DNA from: an uncultured Myxococcales bacterium
GTDB lineage: Bacteria; Myxococcota_A; UBA9042; DTJE01
Length of the DNA stretch: 64,000 nt
Assembly: GCA_937975765.1 (NCBI GenBank)
Contig: CALJUR010000135.1
Coordinates: forward strand, 41,846 to 105,845
Direction of reading: 5' to 3'
Numbering within the stretch: position 1 is the first letter of the stretch; every line of letters starts with the position of its first letter. The notes under the pieces were generated by a model that was given only the letters and a program-made list of their open reading frames with translations, had not been told where the DNA came from and ran no database searches. Shown one piece after another: positions 16,128-25,054 of the stretch. The position numbers were made by a program, and so were the translations under genes.

Positions 16128-17975
16128 TCAGATACCACCCGTTATGCCGGAGACCATTTCCATGAGGTCGATGCAGACACTGCCGGGCATGGTCGCGGGC
16201 TTGACGCCGCCAGGGCAGATCATGTCGCCGATCATCGGGAGGACGCAGAAGACATCGGTCGCGGTGCAGGGCCTGCCGCCCAGGCAAGGGTGCTGTTCGT
16301 CGCAGGTGCAGGACGCCATGCCGCTGCCGGGCGTGCCGGTGCCCATGCCGGGCATGCCGCCCATGCCGCCATAAAGGGCCGACAGCAGGTCGAAGCAACT
16401 GGAACCCGCTGGGCAGCAGGAGGTCATGCCGTCGCACTTGCCATTCGGGTCGTAGCAGAATCCGTCCATCGTGCCGCTGCACAGCAGGGTCTCGCCGGAC
16501 GGTCCCGGCGGGCAGTCGGCGTCCGACGCACAGAGCGCCGGGCACGTCGAGGGCGCGCACACGTTGCCATCGGTGAACAGGCAGGTGTAGGTCGGGTCGC
16601 CGGTGCACGTGCAGGCCGGGTCCAGGACGGCGCAGTCGGCGTCCTGCGCGCACTGCACGCACTGCGACACGCCGTTGAGCACGGCGCAGACCGGGTACGG
16701 CGACATGCAGGCTCCGCCGCAGGGGTCCGCGACGCCGTCGCAGCGGTAGTCGGTGCAGGTTCCGGTCGCGCCCTGCAAGCCTTCGCAATCCGCCGCATCG
16801 CAGCACTGGTGGCACTGGCCGTCGGCGCACTTCTTCAGCAGCCCGCACTCGGCGTCGGGCGTCCGGCAGACGTGCCCGCCGGCAACGTCGCAGCTCTTGC
16901 CGTCGGCACAATGGCTGCTGTTCAGGCACTCGTAGCAAGACGTGCCGTCGGGGGACGGGTACGGGGTGGCCGCGGGGCAGCCGCCGCACCGGCTGGTGTC
17001 CTTCGGCTGGCACAGCCAAACCCCCTTCCCGGTGACCTCGCACTGGAAGTTCGCCGTGTCGCTGCAGGAAACGGTATCCGAGCACCCGGGCACGCAGGCG
17101 CCGGTCGCGGAACCGGTCGTCTTGAAGCAGCGCATGCCGGCGGCGCAGTCGAAGTCGTACGTGCACTTCTGGCAGAGGTCCGCTCCGTCCTCGCACGCGC
17201 CCGACACGAAGTTGCCGACCTTGCCGCCCGGGCAGGGGGTGTCAAAGGCGCACGCCACGCAGTCGTAGCTCACGGGCAGGCAAACCTTCGAGACGGTCGA
17301 GGCGGCATAGCAGAGGTACGAGGGCGGGCAGTCGCCGTCGTCCACGCACTCCAGCAGGCAGTGCCTGGATGCGCCGACGGGCATGCACTGCCACCGGGAG
17401 TCCGTGCCGCAGTCCGACGAGTTGTTGCAGGACTTGCAGTCCGTGCGGTCGGGCGGCGGGGCCACCATCTCGACCCCCGACGTGTCCTCCGCGGGGATCT
17501 CCAGCGTGGGAACGTCCTCCGGGGAGGCCTCGTCCACGGGGCCGCCCACCGCCAAGCAGATCCCCTGCACGCACTCCTGGCCGTCGCCGCACGGCATCGA
17601 CCCGTCCTCCGAGCACTGGCGCGCCGTGCAGACGCGCTGGCCCCCGTCCTCTCCCAGGCCCGCCACGTCCCGGGGCACGCACACCTCGTTCCCCGTGCAA
17701 TCCCCCACGTAGCCGCAAGCAATCTCCACGCACCGTCCCTCGCGGCAGGCCAGCCCCGTGGTCAAGCAACGGTTGTCGCCCGTGCAGTACCCGACGACAC
17801 GGCAGACCCCGGCGTACGACTGGCTGGCCACGGCCTCGCAGAAGTAGCCCGGGCCGCATTCCTCGTCCCGGCTGCACGAATACGGCACCGAGGGGTCCAC
17901 GACCTCCTTGTGGCAAGCAATCGCCGACGCGACGAAGAGGACGGACAACAACCACCTCGAAATGCGACCGGACAT
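16128..17975 (-). CDS. Cysteine-rich lipoprotein B (tandem paralogue of 14205-15959)
   Basis: 615 residues from ATG 17975. Starting there gives a signal peptide ending ASAIAC (Cys21). The in-frame ATG at 18032 would overlap the likely -10 element and lengthen the signal. The N-terminal third (SCSRDEECGPGYFC and following Cys modules) differs from paralogue A. From CKSCNNSSDCGTDSRWQC onward the two align almost without gaps and end alike (GGVKPATMPGSVCIDLME). A Met/Gly-rich hinge, MGGMPGMGTGTPGSGM, is shared. The function is unknown; surface location is inferred from the lipobox. The order B then A on the minus strand indicates a tandem duplication with replacement or divergence of the N-terminus. 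Confidence 0.82.
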   Translation of the reverse strand: MSGRISRWLLSVLFVASAIACHKEVVDPSVPYSCSRDEECGPGYFCEAVASQSYAGVCRVVGYCTGDNRCLTTGLACREGRCVEIACGYVGDCTGNEVCVPRDVAGLGEDGGQRVCTARQCSEDGSMPCGDGQECVQGICLAVGGPVDEASPEDVPTLEIPAEDTSGVEMVAPPPDRTDCKSCNNSSDCGTDSRWQCMPVGASRHCLLECVDDGDCPPSYLCYAASTVSKVCLPVSYDCVACAFDTPCPGGKVGNFVSGACEDGADLCQKCTYDFDCAAGMRCFKTTGSATGACVPGCSDTVSCSDTANFQCEVTGKGVWLCQPKDTSRCGGCPAATPYPSPDGTSCYECLNSSHCADGKSCDVAGGHVCRTPDAECGLLKKCADGQCHQCCDAADCEGLQGATGTCTDYRCDGVADPCGGACMSPYPVCAVLNGVSQCVQCAQDADCAVLDPACTCTGDPTYTCLFTDGNVCAPSTCPALCASDADCPPGPSGETLLCSGTMDGFCYDPNGKCDGMTSCCPAGSSCFDLLSALYGGMGGMPGMGTGTPGSGMASCTCDEQHPCLGGRPCTATDVFCVLPMIGDMICPGGVKPATMPGSVCIDLMEMVSGITGGI

Positions 17976-18027
17976 CTGGCCTTCCCCGGGCAAGCGGAAG
18001 CGACGTGAACGGGACGACCGGAAGAAA

Positions 18028-18056
18028 TTCATGCCCTTGTTCCACCGCCTTGTCAA
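18028..18056 (-). promoter_or_regulatory. Candidate promoter of Cys-rich lipoprotein B
   Basis: A perfect TTGACA is followed after 17 bp by CATGAA (weak -10). Transcription would start near 18021, which supports translation from 17975 rather than from the ATG at 18032. Confidence 0.4.
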
Positions 18057-18079
18057 GACACCCGATTCCCGGGAACCGG

Positions 18080-18109
18080 TTGACAGGGGGCTGCCCGGAG
18101 TGGTAGGAA
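18080..18109 (+). promoter_or_regulatory. Candidate promoter of the M23 peptidase gene
   Basis: TTGACA and, 18 bp on, TAGGAA (a poor -10) lie about 90 bp before the GTG start. This is placed mainly on the perfect -35 hexamer. Confidence 0.3.
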
Positions 18110-18197
18110 ACCCTGTTGATTCCCGCCTGCGCCCGGGTCCGGGTGGGGTTGAATGCCTTGAAAGGATTACGGATTCATCAAGGTTGATGGAGGTCCG

Positions 18198-19532
18198 GTG
18201 CCCTACGACAAGCCTTTGTACCTGCGAGGCGTGCAGCCCCCTCGCCGCGGCGGGTTGAGCCTGCTGGCGACGGCGGGCTTCGTCTTCGCCATCGTGGTTG
18301 CGAACTGGTTCGTCTTCTTCCGCGGCGAGGCATCGCCGGAGCCCACCCTGGACGACCGCCTGGCGCGCCCGGTCGAGGCGATGCCGCAGGACCTGCCCGC
18401 CCCGGCCGCGCAGCCCGAGACCCCCGCCTCCCGCACGGTCGAGGGGACGCTGGCCCGCGGCGAGACCCCGGCGCAGGCGCTGGTCCGGCTGGGCGCCAGC
18501 CCGGCCAGCGCGCAGGCCGCCCTGAACTCCGCGGCCCGCCACCTGGACATGAGGACGCTGCGCGCGGGCCAGAAGATCACGGCGGCGCTGCTGCCCGACG
18601 GCCAGGTGCATACCGTGACGCTGCCCGTGGACGAGACGACCTTCGTGCAGTCCACGCGGGACACGGACGGCTACAGCGCCCGTCGCGACGAGATCGCCAC
18701 CGACAAGGAGACCGTCGAGTTCGCGTGCGTCGTGCGCGGATCCTTGTATGAGAGCCTGGAGCGGTGCGGCGCGGATCCGGCCCTGGCCCCCGTCGCGACG
18801 GACCTGCTGGGCGCCCAGGTCGACTTCTTCACGGACAGCCGGCGCGGCGACGTGCTGCGCGTGATCGCCGAGAAGGAGTCGGTGGGCGGCCGCTTCCTGC
18901 GGTTCGACCGGGTGCTGGGGATCACCTACGAGGGCCGCATGGCCTCGGCCTCCGCCTTCGCGGTGGAACAGCCGGACGGCCGCGTGAAGTACTACGACGC
19001 GGAAGGCAACTCGGCCGATCGCGTCTTCCTGCGCGCCCCGCTGAAATACACCCGCATCTCCTCGGACTTCACGATGCGGCGCATGCACCCGATCCTGCAT
19101 ACCTACACCCCCCACCGGGCGATGGACTACGCGGCCCCGAAGGGCACGCCGGTCTACGCGGTCGGCGACGGCAAGGTGGTGTCGATGGGCAAGCGCGGCG
19201 CGGCCGGCAACATGATCGTGCTGCAGCACGACGGCGGCCTGCAGACCTACTACGCGCACCTGTCGTCCTTCGCCCGGGGCCTGAAGGTCGGCGACAAGAT
19301 CGCCAAGCGGACGCTGATCGGCGCGGTCGGCTCGACGGGCCGGTCCACGGGTCCCCACCTGCATTTCGCGGTGGCCAAGGACGGCCGGTTCGTGCACCCG
19401 CGGACGCTGCAGGCGGCCCGCGGCCTGCGGCTGCCGGAGGACCGAATGAACGACTTCAAGGCCAGCGTCGGCCACCTGGTGGGCCGCCTGAAGGCCCTTC
19501 CGGTCAAGGGCGGCGAGCCGACCCAGTCCTAG
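18198..19532 (+). CDS. M23 family peptidoglycan endopeptidase (MepM-like)
   Basis: 444 residues with a GTG start behind ATGGAGGTCC. One membrane anchor (about 24-41, ATAGFVFAIVVANWFVFF) precedes a Pro-rich linker. Next is a LysM/opacity-associated-like region (about 80-130: GTLARGETPAQALVRLGAS, LRAGQKI) and a second domain. The C-terminal LytM domain has the zinc ligands in HRAMDYAAPKGTPVYA (H..D) and the HLHF motif. Such enzymes cut peptidoglycan cross-links at the cell wall. It is divergent from lipoprotein B, with no obvious operon partner. Confidence 0.87.
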   Translation: MPYDKPLYLRGVQPPRRGGLSLLATAGFVFAIVVANWFVFFRGEASPEPTLDDRLARPVEAMPQDLPAPAAQPETPASRTVEGTLARGETPAQALVRLGASPASAQAALNSAARHLDMRTLRAGQKITAALLPDGQVHTVTLPVDETTFVQSTRDTDGYSARRDEIATDKETVEFACVVRGSLYESLERCGADPALAPVATDLLGAQVDFFTDSRRGDVLRVIAEKESVGGRFLRFDRVLGITYEGRMASASAFAVEQPDGRVKYYDAEGNSADRVFLRAPLKYTRISSDFTMRRMHPILHTYTPHRAMDYAAPKGTPVYAVGDGKVVSMGKRGAAGNMIVLQHDGGLQTYYAHLSSFARGLKVGDKIAKRTLIGAVGSTGRSTGPHLHFAVAKDGRFVHPRTLQAARGLRLPEDRMNDFKASVGHLVGRLKALPVKGGEPTQS

Positions 19533-19653
19533 CCCCTTCTCCTTTTTCCCGGAATCCCAGGGTTTCTGCGGGCGAACGGGGGACGAGACCGTGCCCCGCA
19601 CTGCAGGGCCGGGCCCCTGTGCCCTGCCACGACGACCCGGCGCAGGATGGCGG

Positions 19654-19679
19654 GGCGGGGGACGGGGCCCCCGCCCTAC
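19654..19679 (-). repeat. GC-rich palindromic repeat, copy 4
   Basis: Same GGCGGGGG / CCCCCGCC stem and trailing CTAC, in the 199-bp interval between the convergent M23 peptidase and TIGR04551-like genes. I see nothing else in that interval. Confidence 0.85.
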
Positions 19680-19731
19680 GAAGCCCTGGAAGCACCGACG
19701 TTCGCAGCGGATACGGGAAGCCGGGGATGAT

Positions 19732-21492
19732 CTAGAAGCTGGCGATGCTCTGGAAGCGGATGGCGCCGGCGGTCTGCGGCGAGCCCTCGATGGCCGGGTC
19801 ATCCAGCCCGGACAGCGGGAACAGCACCGCCCCGTCCAGCCGCAGCGACATGTACCGGCCCCACTTCGCCCACAGGTCCAGGCCGGCCTCGACGCCCAGC
19901 GGACGGCGGCCGCCCGGGGTGCCTTCGGGGATCGACGCGAAGGCCGCCATCAGCGACAGCCCGCCGCCGACCTTCCAGTCGCCCGAATCCAGGAAGATGC
20001 GATCGTAGGACGGCTTGAAATAGAAGGCGTTGGTGACGGACCCGATGACCTCCCGGAACAGGATCGAGTCGATCCGGTAGTCCCGGTTGAACACGAAGTG
20101 GTGGATGTTCTTCGTGCGGTACACCGAGGCGTGCTGCAGGTCGTAGCAGGCCGACGACGGAGGTGCCAGCGTGTGCTGGTCCAGGATGCCCCATGCCCCC
20201 AGGGTGTTGCCGCCCGATGCCGCGCCGCCCAGGAACTTCACCTGGTTCTGCCCGAAGTCCAGCTGGGCCTCCAGCGCGCCGCCGAACGACAGGAACTCCT
20301 TGCGGGACTTGGTCTCCTCCATCGAGGACTGCACCTGGTCGACCCAGCCGTACGTCATCGCCAGTTCGGCCTCGACGCGCAGGGTCATGTCCGCGCGGGG
20401 CTTGTACTGCACCTTGCCCCACAGGCTGGGGGTCCAGAAGAAGGCGTCCCGGGGCACCAGGGTCAGGTCGTCGTAGCCCAGTTCGTTGACGTCCACCTGG
20501 GTGCCGGCCTCGGATGCGGAGTCCGCCAGCACCTCGGACGACACCTTCTGCTGGGTGATCGCGTTGTAGAAGCCCCAGTCCCAGACCGGCTGGAACCCGG
20601 CCAGCAACTTCGCCCGCCGGTCGAACTCCGCCGGGCGCGACGGGGTCGTGTCGACGCCGAAGACCCACCGGTAGGCGTCGTCGGACTGGTCCAGGTCGTA
20701 CGGGGACACGTAGTAGCCGTAGGGCCCGTCCGACGTCACGCCCTCGCCCGGGAACTCCAGGCCGAAGCGCAGCCACGTGATGCCCAGGTTGATCTTGCCG
20801 TAGACCCCGTCGACCCAGTCGCCGAAGTCCGAATCGGGGTCGCGCCCGCCGTTCCGGACGATGCCCAGGCCGAAGTGCTCGGGCATGCGGCCGCCGGCCA
20901 GGTGGACGATGTCGAACAGGTTCAGTTCGGCCCAGGCGGCCTTGATCCGCAGGGACCCGCGGAAGACCGACAGCAGGTTGGGCGAGCGCTGGGATCGGGA
21001 GAAGACCGACAGCGGCGCGGCCACCGCGTCCGTCGTCGGCGCCTGGCCCAGCACCAGGTTGTCCAGGGCGTCCACGACCGCGTGGACCGTCACGATCTCG
21101 GCCACGCGCAGCGTCGGTTCCCAGCGCAGGCGCAGGTTGGCGGACACCACGGCGGTCCGCTCGTCCCGGAGGGACTGCAGCCGGTCGTTGGCGGTGCTGG
21201 AGGCCGGCAGGCACGGGTCCGCGGCGGCCTCGGCGGAGGCTGCCGGAAGGCCCAGTTCGGGCTGGAAGAAGGCGTTGACGCGCAGCCGGAAGGCGCCCGC
21301 GTTGGACAGGGTGACCAGCGGCAGGATGCGGATGTCGGTGTCGGCGTTCTGCAGGGGCGCCTGGGCCGCGATCGGGGCCGCCGGGACCGCCGCCGCAGAA
21401 GCCGGGGAAGGCGCGGTCTCCGCCCGGGCGACCGGGGCCAGGGCCAGGAACAGCCCGACTCCCGCCAGCAACCGTCCGCACGCTCGTCGCAC
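19732..21492 (-). CDS. Large outer-membrane protein, TIGR04551-like
   Basis: 586 residues with a clear signal peptide (LLAGVGLFLALAPVARA). After a Pro/Ala linker the chain shows barrel-like alternating strands with many aromatic residues (for example GLGIVRNGGRDPDSDFGDW, YGYYVSPYDLDQSDDAYRW) and ends in a Phe (AIRFQSIASF), as outer-membrane barrels do. The overall pattern resembles the myxobacterial TIGR04551 family, recalled from memory and not searched. Role unknown. It is divergent from the MopE-repeat gene (105-bp shared upstream region). Confidence 0.7.
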   Translation of the reverse strand: MRRACGRLLAGVGLFLALAPVARAETAPSPASAAAVPAAPIAAQAPLQNADTDIRILPLVTLSNAGAFRLRVNAFFQPELGLPAASAEAAADPCLPASSTANDRLQSLRDERTAVVSANLRLRWEPTLRVAEIVTVHAVVDALDNLVLGQAPTTDAVAAPLSVFSRSQRSPNLLSVFRGSLRIKAAWAELNLFDIVHLAGGRMPEHFGLGIVRNGGRDPDSDFGDWVDGVYGKINLGITWLRFGLEFPGEGVTSDGPYGYYVSPYDLDQSDDAYRWVFGVDTTPSRPAEFDRRAKLLAGFQPVWDWGFYNAITQQKVSSEVLADSASEAGTQVDVNELGYDDLTLVPRDAFFWTPSLWGKVQYKPRADMTLRVEAELAMTYGWVDQVQSSMEETKSRKEFLSFGGALEAQLDFGQNQVKFLGGAASGGNTLGAWGILDQHTLAPPSSACYDLQHASVYRTKNIHHFVFNRDYRIDSILFREVIGSVTNAFYFKPSYDRIFLDSGDWKVGGGLSLMAAFASIPEGTPGGRRPLGVEAGLDLWAKWGRYMSLRLDGAVLFPLSGLDDPAIEGSPQTAGAIRFQSIASF

Positions 21493-21597
21493 CGGTTCCC
21501 CCCGAACAATCGCCGGATGCTACGGTGGAAATGCCCCAATGTCAACGCGGACGCGGGCTTGCCGACGCGGGCTCCGATTCGATACGATCCTTGTGCC

Positions 21598-23166
21598 ATG
21601 CGACGCCCGATCGCCACCGCTGTGCTGCTGATCGCCTCCCTCGCGGCGGTGTCCGTCCCCCGCCCGGGCGCGGCGTCCGACGTGCCCCCCTACCGGCTGG
21701 ACCCGGCGATCTGGCAGCGCGCCGTGGTCACCGAGGTCATGGTGAACCCGGAAGCGGCGCCGGACGAGACCGGGCAGTGGCTGGAACTGTCCAACCTGGG
21801 CTCCGAGGCCGTGAACCTGCAAGGGATGGTGCTGGCGACGCGATCGGGCGGGTTCCACCTCATCAGCCCGACCCTGCCGCTGATCCTGGCCCCCGGCCAG
21901 ATGCTGGTGATGGGACCCGCGACGGACCCGGCGCAGAACGGCGGCGTGGACGTCGGGTACTCCTACGGCGGCGACCTGCTGCTGACGCAGGAGAGCGAGA
22001 TCCTGATGCTGCTGTGGAGCAACGCGCTGGTGGACTTCGCCACCTGGGGCAACGGCGTCGAGGACGCCATCGAGGCCGGCCGGTCGTGGTCGCTGGAGCC
22101 CCCGGCCGCCGACGGGACGGGTTTCAAGGAGTGGTGCCCCGGCCGCAGTCCCTGCGGCGACGGGACCGATCGCGGCACGCCGGGGGCCGCCAACGAGTAC
22201 TGCGACAACGACGGTGACGGGTACGCCGAGGACCAGGGCGACTGCCAGGACGACAACGCGACGGTGTCCCCGGCGATGGACGAGCAGTGCAACGGGATCG
22301 ACGAGGACTGCGACGGGCAGGTCGACGAGGACGTGCCGCCGCTGCCGATCTGCCTGGGCATGGGCGTCTGCGGCCCGGTGGTCGCCCGCTGCGCCGGCGC
22401 CGCCGGCTGGGTCTGCGAGTACCCGGCAACCTTCCAGGAGGTCGAGACCCGGTGCGACGGGCTGGACAACGACTGCGACGGCCGGACCGACGAGGACCTG
22501 GCGTGGCAGGGCCTGCCGCTGGGGGCCGCGTGCAGGGCTCCGGGCGTGTGCGGCGACGGCACCGTCGAGTGCTCGCCTCTGACGCTGCAGGCCACCTGCT
22601 CGACGCTGTGGGACGGTTCCGAGGCGATGGGCCGGATCGAGGAGTGCAACAGCCTGGACGACGATTGCGACGGTTTCACGGACGAGGACTTCGGGCTGGG
22701 CCAGCCGTGCTCGTCGGGCCTGGGAGCCTGCCAGCGGACGGGCCTGCGCGTCTGCCGGGAAGGGGGCGGGACGCGGTGCGACACCGAACCCGGCACGCCG
22801 GCGGACGAGGTGTGCGGGGACGGTATCGACAACGACTGCGACGGGGAGGTCGACGAGGGCTTCCCGGTCGGCGAGACCTGCGCGGTGGGGGTCGGCGCGT
22901 GCCGGGCCATCGGCAAGCAGCGGTGCTCCGAGGACGGCCTGTCCACGGTCTGCATGGCCACGCCGGCCCTGCCGGTCACCGAGGTGTGCGGGGACGGCAT
23001 CGACAACGACTGCGACGGCACCATCGACGAGGCCGGTTGCGTCACGGCCGGCACGTCCGGCAACGGGTGCGCGGCCGGGCCCTCAGGGGGGCCTTCTCCC
23101 GGGTGGCTGCCCGCGTGGCTGCTGGCGCTGGGGATCGCGCTGCGGGCCGCCCGTCGTCGGGCCTGA
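21598..23166 (+). CDS. Lamin-tail plus MopE-repeat surface protein with MYXO-CTERM-like tail
   Basis: 522 residues from ATG 21598; longer in-frame starts run antisense through the neighbour. A signal peptide precedes a lamin-tail-like beta domain (about 35-200: VVTEVMVNPEAAPDETGQW). At least five MopE-type units follow, each with a core like CNGIDEDCDGQVDED or CGDGIDNDCDGEVDEGF, an Asp-rich motif likely to bind Ca2+ or Cu, at about 205-480. The C-terminus NGCAAGPSGG, a hydrophobic span WLPAWLLALGIALRAA and RRRA form a tripartite sorting signal like MYXO-CTERM, with a single Cys before the span. Export and surface anchoring are therefore expected. Confidence 0.85.
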   Translation: MRRPIATAVLLIASLAAVSVPRPGAASDVPPYRLDPAIWQRAVVTEVMVNPEAAPDETGQWLELSNLGSEAVNLQGMVLATRSGGFHLISPTLPLILAPGQMLVMGPATDPAQNGGVDVGYSYGGDLLLTQESEILMLLWSNALVDFATWGNGVEDAIEAGRSWSLEPPAADGTGFKEWCPGRSPCGDGTDRGTPGAANEYCDNDGDGYAEDQGDCQDDNATVSPAMDEQCNGIDEDCDGQVDEDVPPLPICLGMGVCGPVVARCAGAAGWVCEYPATFQEVETRCDGLDNDCDGRTDEDLAWQGLPLGAACRAPGVCGDGTVECSPLTLQATCSTLWDGSEAMGRIEECNSLDDDCDGFTDEDFGLGQPCSSGLGACQRTGLRVCREGGGTRCDTEPGTPADEVCGDGIDNDCDGEVDEGFPVGETCAVGVGACRAIGKQRCSEDGLSTVCMATPALPVTEVCGDGIDNDCDGTIDEAGCVTAGTSGNGCAAGPSGGPSPGWLPAWLLALGIALRAARRRA

Positions 23167-23177
23167 AGTCGGGCGGC

Positions 23178-23897
23178 TCACCCCCCCTGGACGTCCATCC
23201 GCAACCGCCAGCGGCGGCCCAGCACCCCCGACACCAGCGCCGCCACCAGCGACAGCACGTCCGCCCGCCCGGGCACCGGAACGTCCGGCCCCGACTCGCC
23301 GCAAAGGAGCGCGCCGGGGAAGCGGTGGGCAGCCGGCGGAGCGCAACGACCGCACAGCAGGGTCCCGTCGGGAGCGACCGCGATCTCCCCGACCCCTCCC
23401 ACGGGACGGCCGCACGACGGGCAGGCCCCCTGGATCGGGGAATGGCCCAGTTCCCCCAGCAGGTCGATCGCCAGGCGCAGGACTTCCAGGCTGCCGTCCT
23501 CGGGCCCGGCCCGGTCCAGCCGGGCCAGCGCCTCCACGACCCGCGCGAAGGTCGCCTGGCCGGCCGGGGCGTCCCGCAGCAGGTCGCGCGACAGGACCAG
23601 CACGGCCTGCCCCGCCTCCAGCCGGTCCAGGCGGTCGAAGAGGCCGGGAAACGTCCGGATCGGATCGGCCCCGGACAGCAACGCCAGCGAGGAGCGCACG
23701 CCGGCGGGCCGAAAGCGCACCGACGACACCACGAACAGGTCCAGGCCGCCCGCGAACCGGCGGCGGCTGCCGCGCGCCGATCGGGCCAGCGCCGGCACGA
23801 TGCCGCAGTCGCGGGTCAGCAACTGCAGCACCAGGTCCGCCTCGCCGTAGGGGATGCGGTCCAGCACCAGGGCGGGGGTCTCGATCGTCTCGGCCAT
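23178..23897 (-). CDS. recO: DNA repair protein RecO
   Basis: 239 residues from ATG 23897. The N-terminal OB domain begins ETPALVLDRIPYGEADLVLQLLTRD, the usual RecO opening. A helical domain follows, and a four-Cys zinc site, CPSCG...CGRC, lies at about 173-200. RecO loads RecA with RecR during RecF-pathway recombinational repair. It lies 25 bp downstream of the HTH protein gene, and the convergent MopE-repeat gene ends 11 bp away. Confidence 0.88.
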   Translation of the reverse strand: MAETIETPALVLDRIPYGEADLVLQLLTRDCGIVPALARSARGSRRRFAGGLDLFVVSSVRFRPAGVRSSLALLSGADPIRTFPGLFDRLDRLEAGQAVLVLSRDLLRDAPAGQATFARVVEALARLDRAGPEDGSLEVLRLAIDLLGELGHSPIQGACPSCGRPVGGVGEIAVAPDGTLLCGRCAPPAAHRFPGALLCGESGPDVPVPGRADVLSLVAALVSGVLGRRWRLRMDVQGG

Positions 23898-23922
23898 CGG
23901 GGTCAGGCTTCCAGGGTCATGG

Positions 23923-24396
23923 TCAGTTGACCTCGGCCGCACCCGTGCGGTGGTATCCGGGGAGGGGGTTGCCGCCGGCCCGGGACACGTCGCTGCGCCC
24001 GCCGGTGCCGACCGTCAGCAGCGCCACCACGATGCCCACGACGAACACCAGCAGGATGGCGATGTACGTCCAGTTCAGCACGCCGGCGCGCCCGGTACCC
24101 ACCGGGATCTCCGAGGTCGCCAGCGCCACCGGGGGCGGTGCGCGCCGCGGCTCCTCGGCCCGGCCACGCAGCGCGACGGACAGCGCCTCCAGGCCCCGTG
24201 CAGGGTCCAGGTTCACGACCTTGCAGTACGAAGTCACGAAGCCCCGGACGAACACGGTCTGGGGGAGTTCCGGCCAGCGCTCGGCCTCGAGGGCGTTCAG
24301 GACGGTCAGGGGGATCCGCGTGGCCCGGGAGATCTGGTCCAGGCCGATCCCGGCCTGCTCGCGACCCGCGACGAGGTAGCGGCCCAGTTCCCCCAT
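23923..24396 (-). CDS. RodZ-like helix-turn-helix membrane protein
   Basis: 157 residues from ATG 24396, chosen for its GGGAG site; ATG 24417 is possible. The N-terminal HTH of the RodZ type runs LGRYLVAGREQAGIGLDQIS to ALEAERWPELPQTVF and VRGFVTSYCKVVNLDP. A linker and one membrane span (YIAILLVFVVGIVVALL, about 113-129) follow, with a short exterior tail. It lacks the long periplasmic beta domain of full RodZ. It may organise the cytoskeleton or regulate envelope genes; the role is inferred from the fold only. It is upstream of recO in the same direction. Confidence 0.75.
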   Translation of the reverse strand: MGELGRYLVAGREQAGIGLDQISRATRIPLTVLNALEAERWPELPQTVFVRGFVTSYCKVVNLDPARGLEALSVALRGRAEEPRRAPPPVALATSEIPVGTGRAGVLNWTYIAILLVFVVGIVVALLTVGTGGRSDVSRAGGNPLPGYHRTGAAEVN

Positions 24397-24522
24397 CGGC
24401 TCCCGTCCCGTACCCATCGGGCCGCAGCGTAGCAACGCGACCGGAGCCTGTCAACGATCCCCGGGATCTCGCACGGTTGCAGCGGGGCGCCTCCTTCTGC
24501 ACAATGGCGCCGAGGAGGCGCG

Positions 24523-24783
24523 ATGAGCCAGGCGAAGAGTCCCGACGTTCCCCCGGACGTGACCGCTGCCCCGCCCCGGGCCCCGGCCCCGGGAGCGCCG
24601 CCGACAGGGGGCGGGAGGCCCACGCCGGACATGGCGTCGCTGATGATGGAACTGGCGCGCATCCGGCGGGAGGTGGAAGGCCAGGCCGAGCCCGGTCGGA
24701 AGGCCTCGTGGCGGGCCTGGGTGCTGCTGGTGCTGACCCTGGGCGCGCTGGCATGGTGGCTGTTCGGCAGGACCGGAGGCTAG
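24523..24783 (+). CDS. Small membrane protein of unknown function
   Basis: 86 residues with GAGGAGG before ATG 24523. A Pro/Ala-rich N-terminal half leads to a charged helix (SLMMELARIRREVEGQ) and a C-terminal membrane span (WVLLVLTLGALAWWLFG). Codons end almost only in G or C, supporting a real gene. No family recognised. Confidence 0.7.
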   Translation: MSQAKSPDVPPDVTAAPPRAPAPGAPPTGGGRPTPDMASLMMELARIRREVEGQAEPGRKASWRAWVLLVLTLGALAWWLFGRTGG

Positions 24784-24799
24784 CGGGCAAGCGGGAACC

Positions 24800-24979
24800 C
24801 TAGTCCTCGTCCGGCTCGATGATGACCACGCCCCGATCCTCCGACGACTGGTCCTGATCGTCGGTCATCTCGGGACGCTCGCGCGCGGGGACCGGGACCT
24901 CCAGGAACGGGCGGCGACGGTCGCTGCGACGCTCGGCTTCCTCGTCGCGGATCTTCTGGATGATGAACGTGTCCAGCAT
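24800..24979 (-). CDS. Small acidic protein, 59 residues
   Basis: This reading frame encodes MLDTFIIQKIRDEEAERRSD, then RRRPFLEVPVPARERPE and an acidic tail ending VVIIEPDED. Small proteins of the same outline (an N-terminal LDxFII.xIR helix with charged repeats, then a Pro-rich PLxVP segment) occur in myxobacteria, by recollection. A good promoter (TTGCGC-N17-TATAGT) sits just upstream. Codon use is high GC3. The function is unknown; the chain looks like a short amphipathic helix plus a disordered tail. Confidence 0.75.
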   Translation of the reverse strand: MLDTFIIQKIRDEEAERRSDRRRPFLEVPVPARERPEMTDDQDQSSEDRGVVIIEPDED

Positions 24980-25005
24980 GGCACGCCCGCCGTCTGCCCG
25001 AAAAC

Positions 25006-25034
25006 ACTATAGGTATTCGCGCGGGCACGCGCAA
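25006..25034 (-). promoter_or_regulatory. Sigma70-type promoter of the 59-residue protein
   Basis: TTGCGC, exactly 17 bp, then TATAGT on the minus strand, in an A/T-rich island. The start codon lies 27 bp downstream of the -10, leaving a short leader. This is one of the best promoter matches in the window. Confidence 0.6.
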
Positions 25035-25054
25035 ATTCCCGAGCCCGCAACCCC

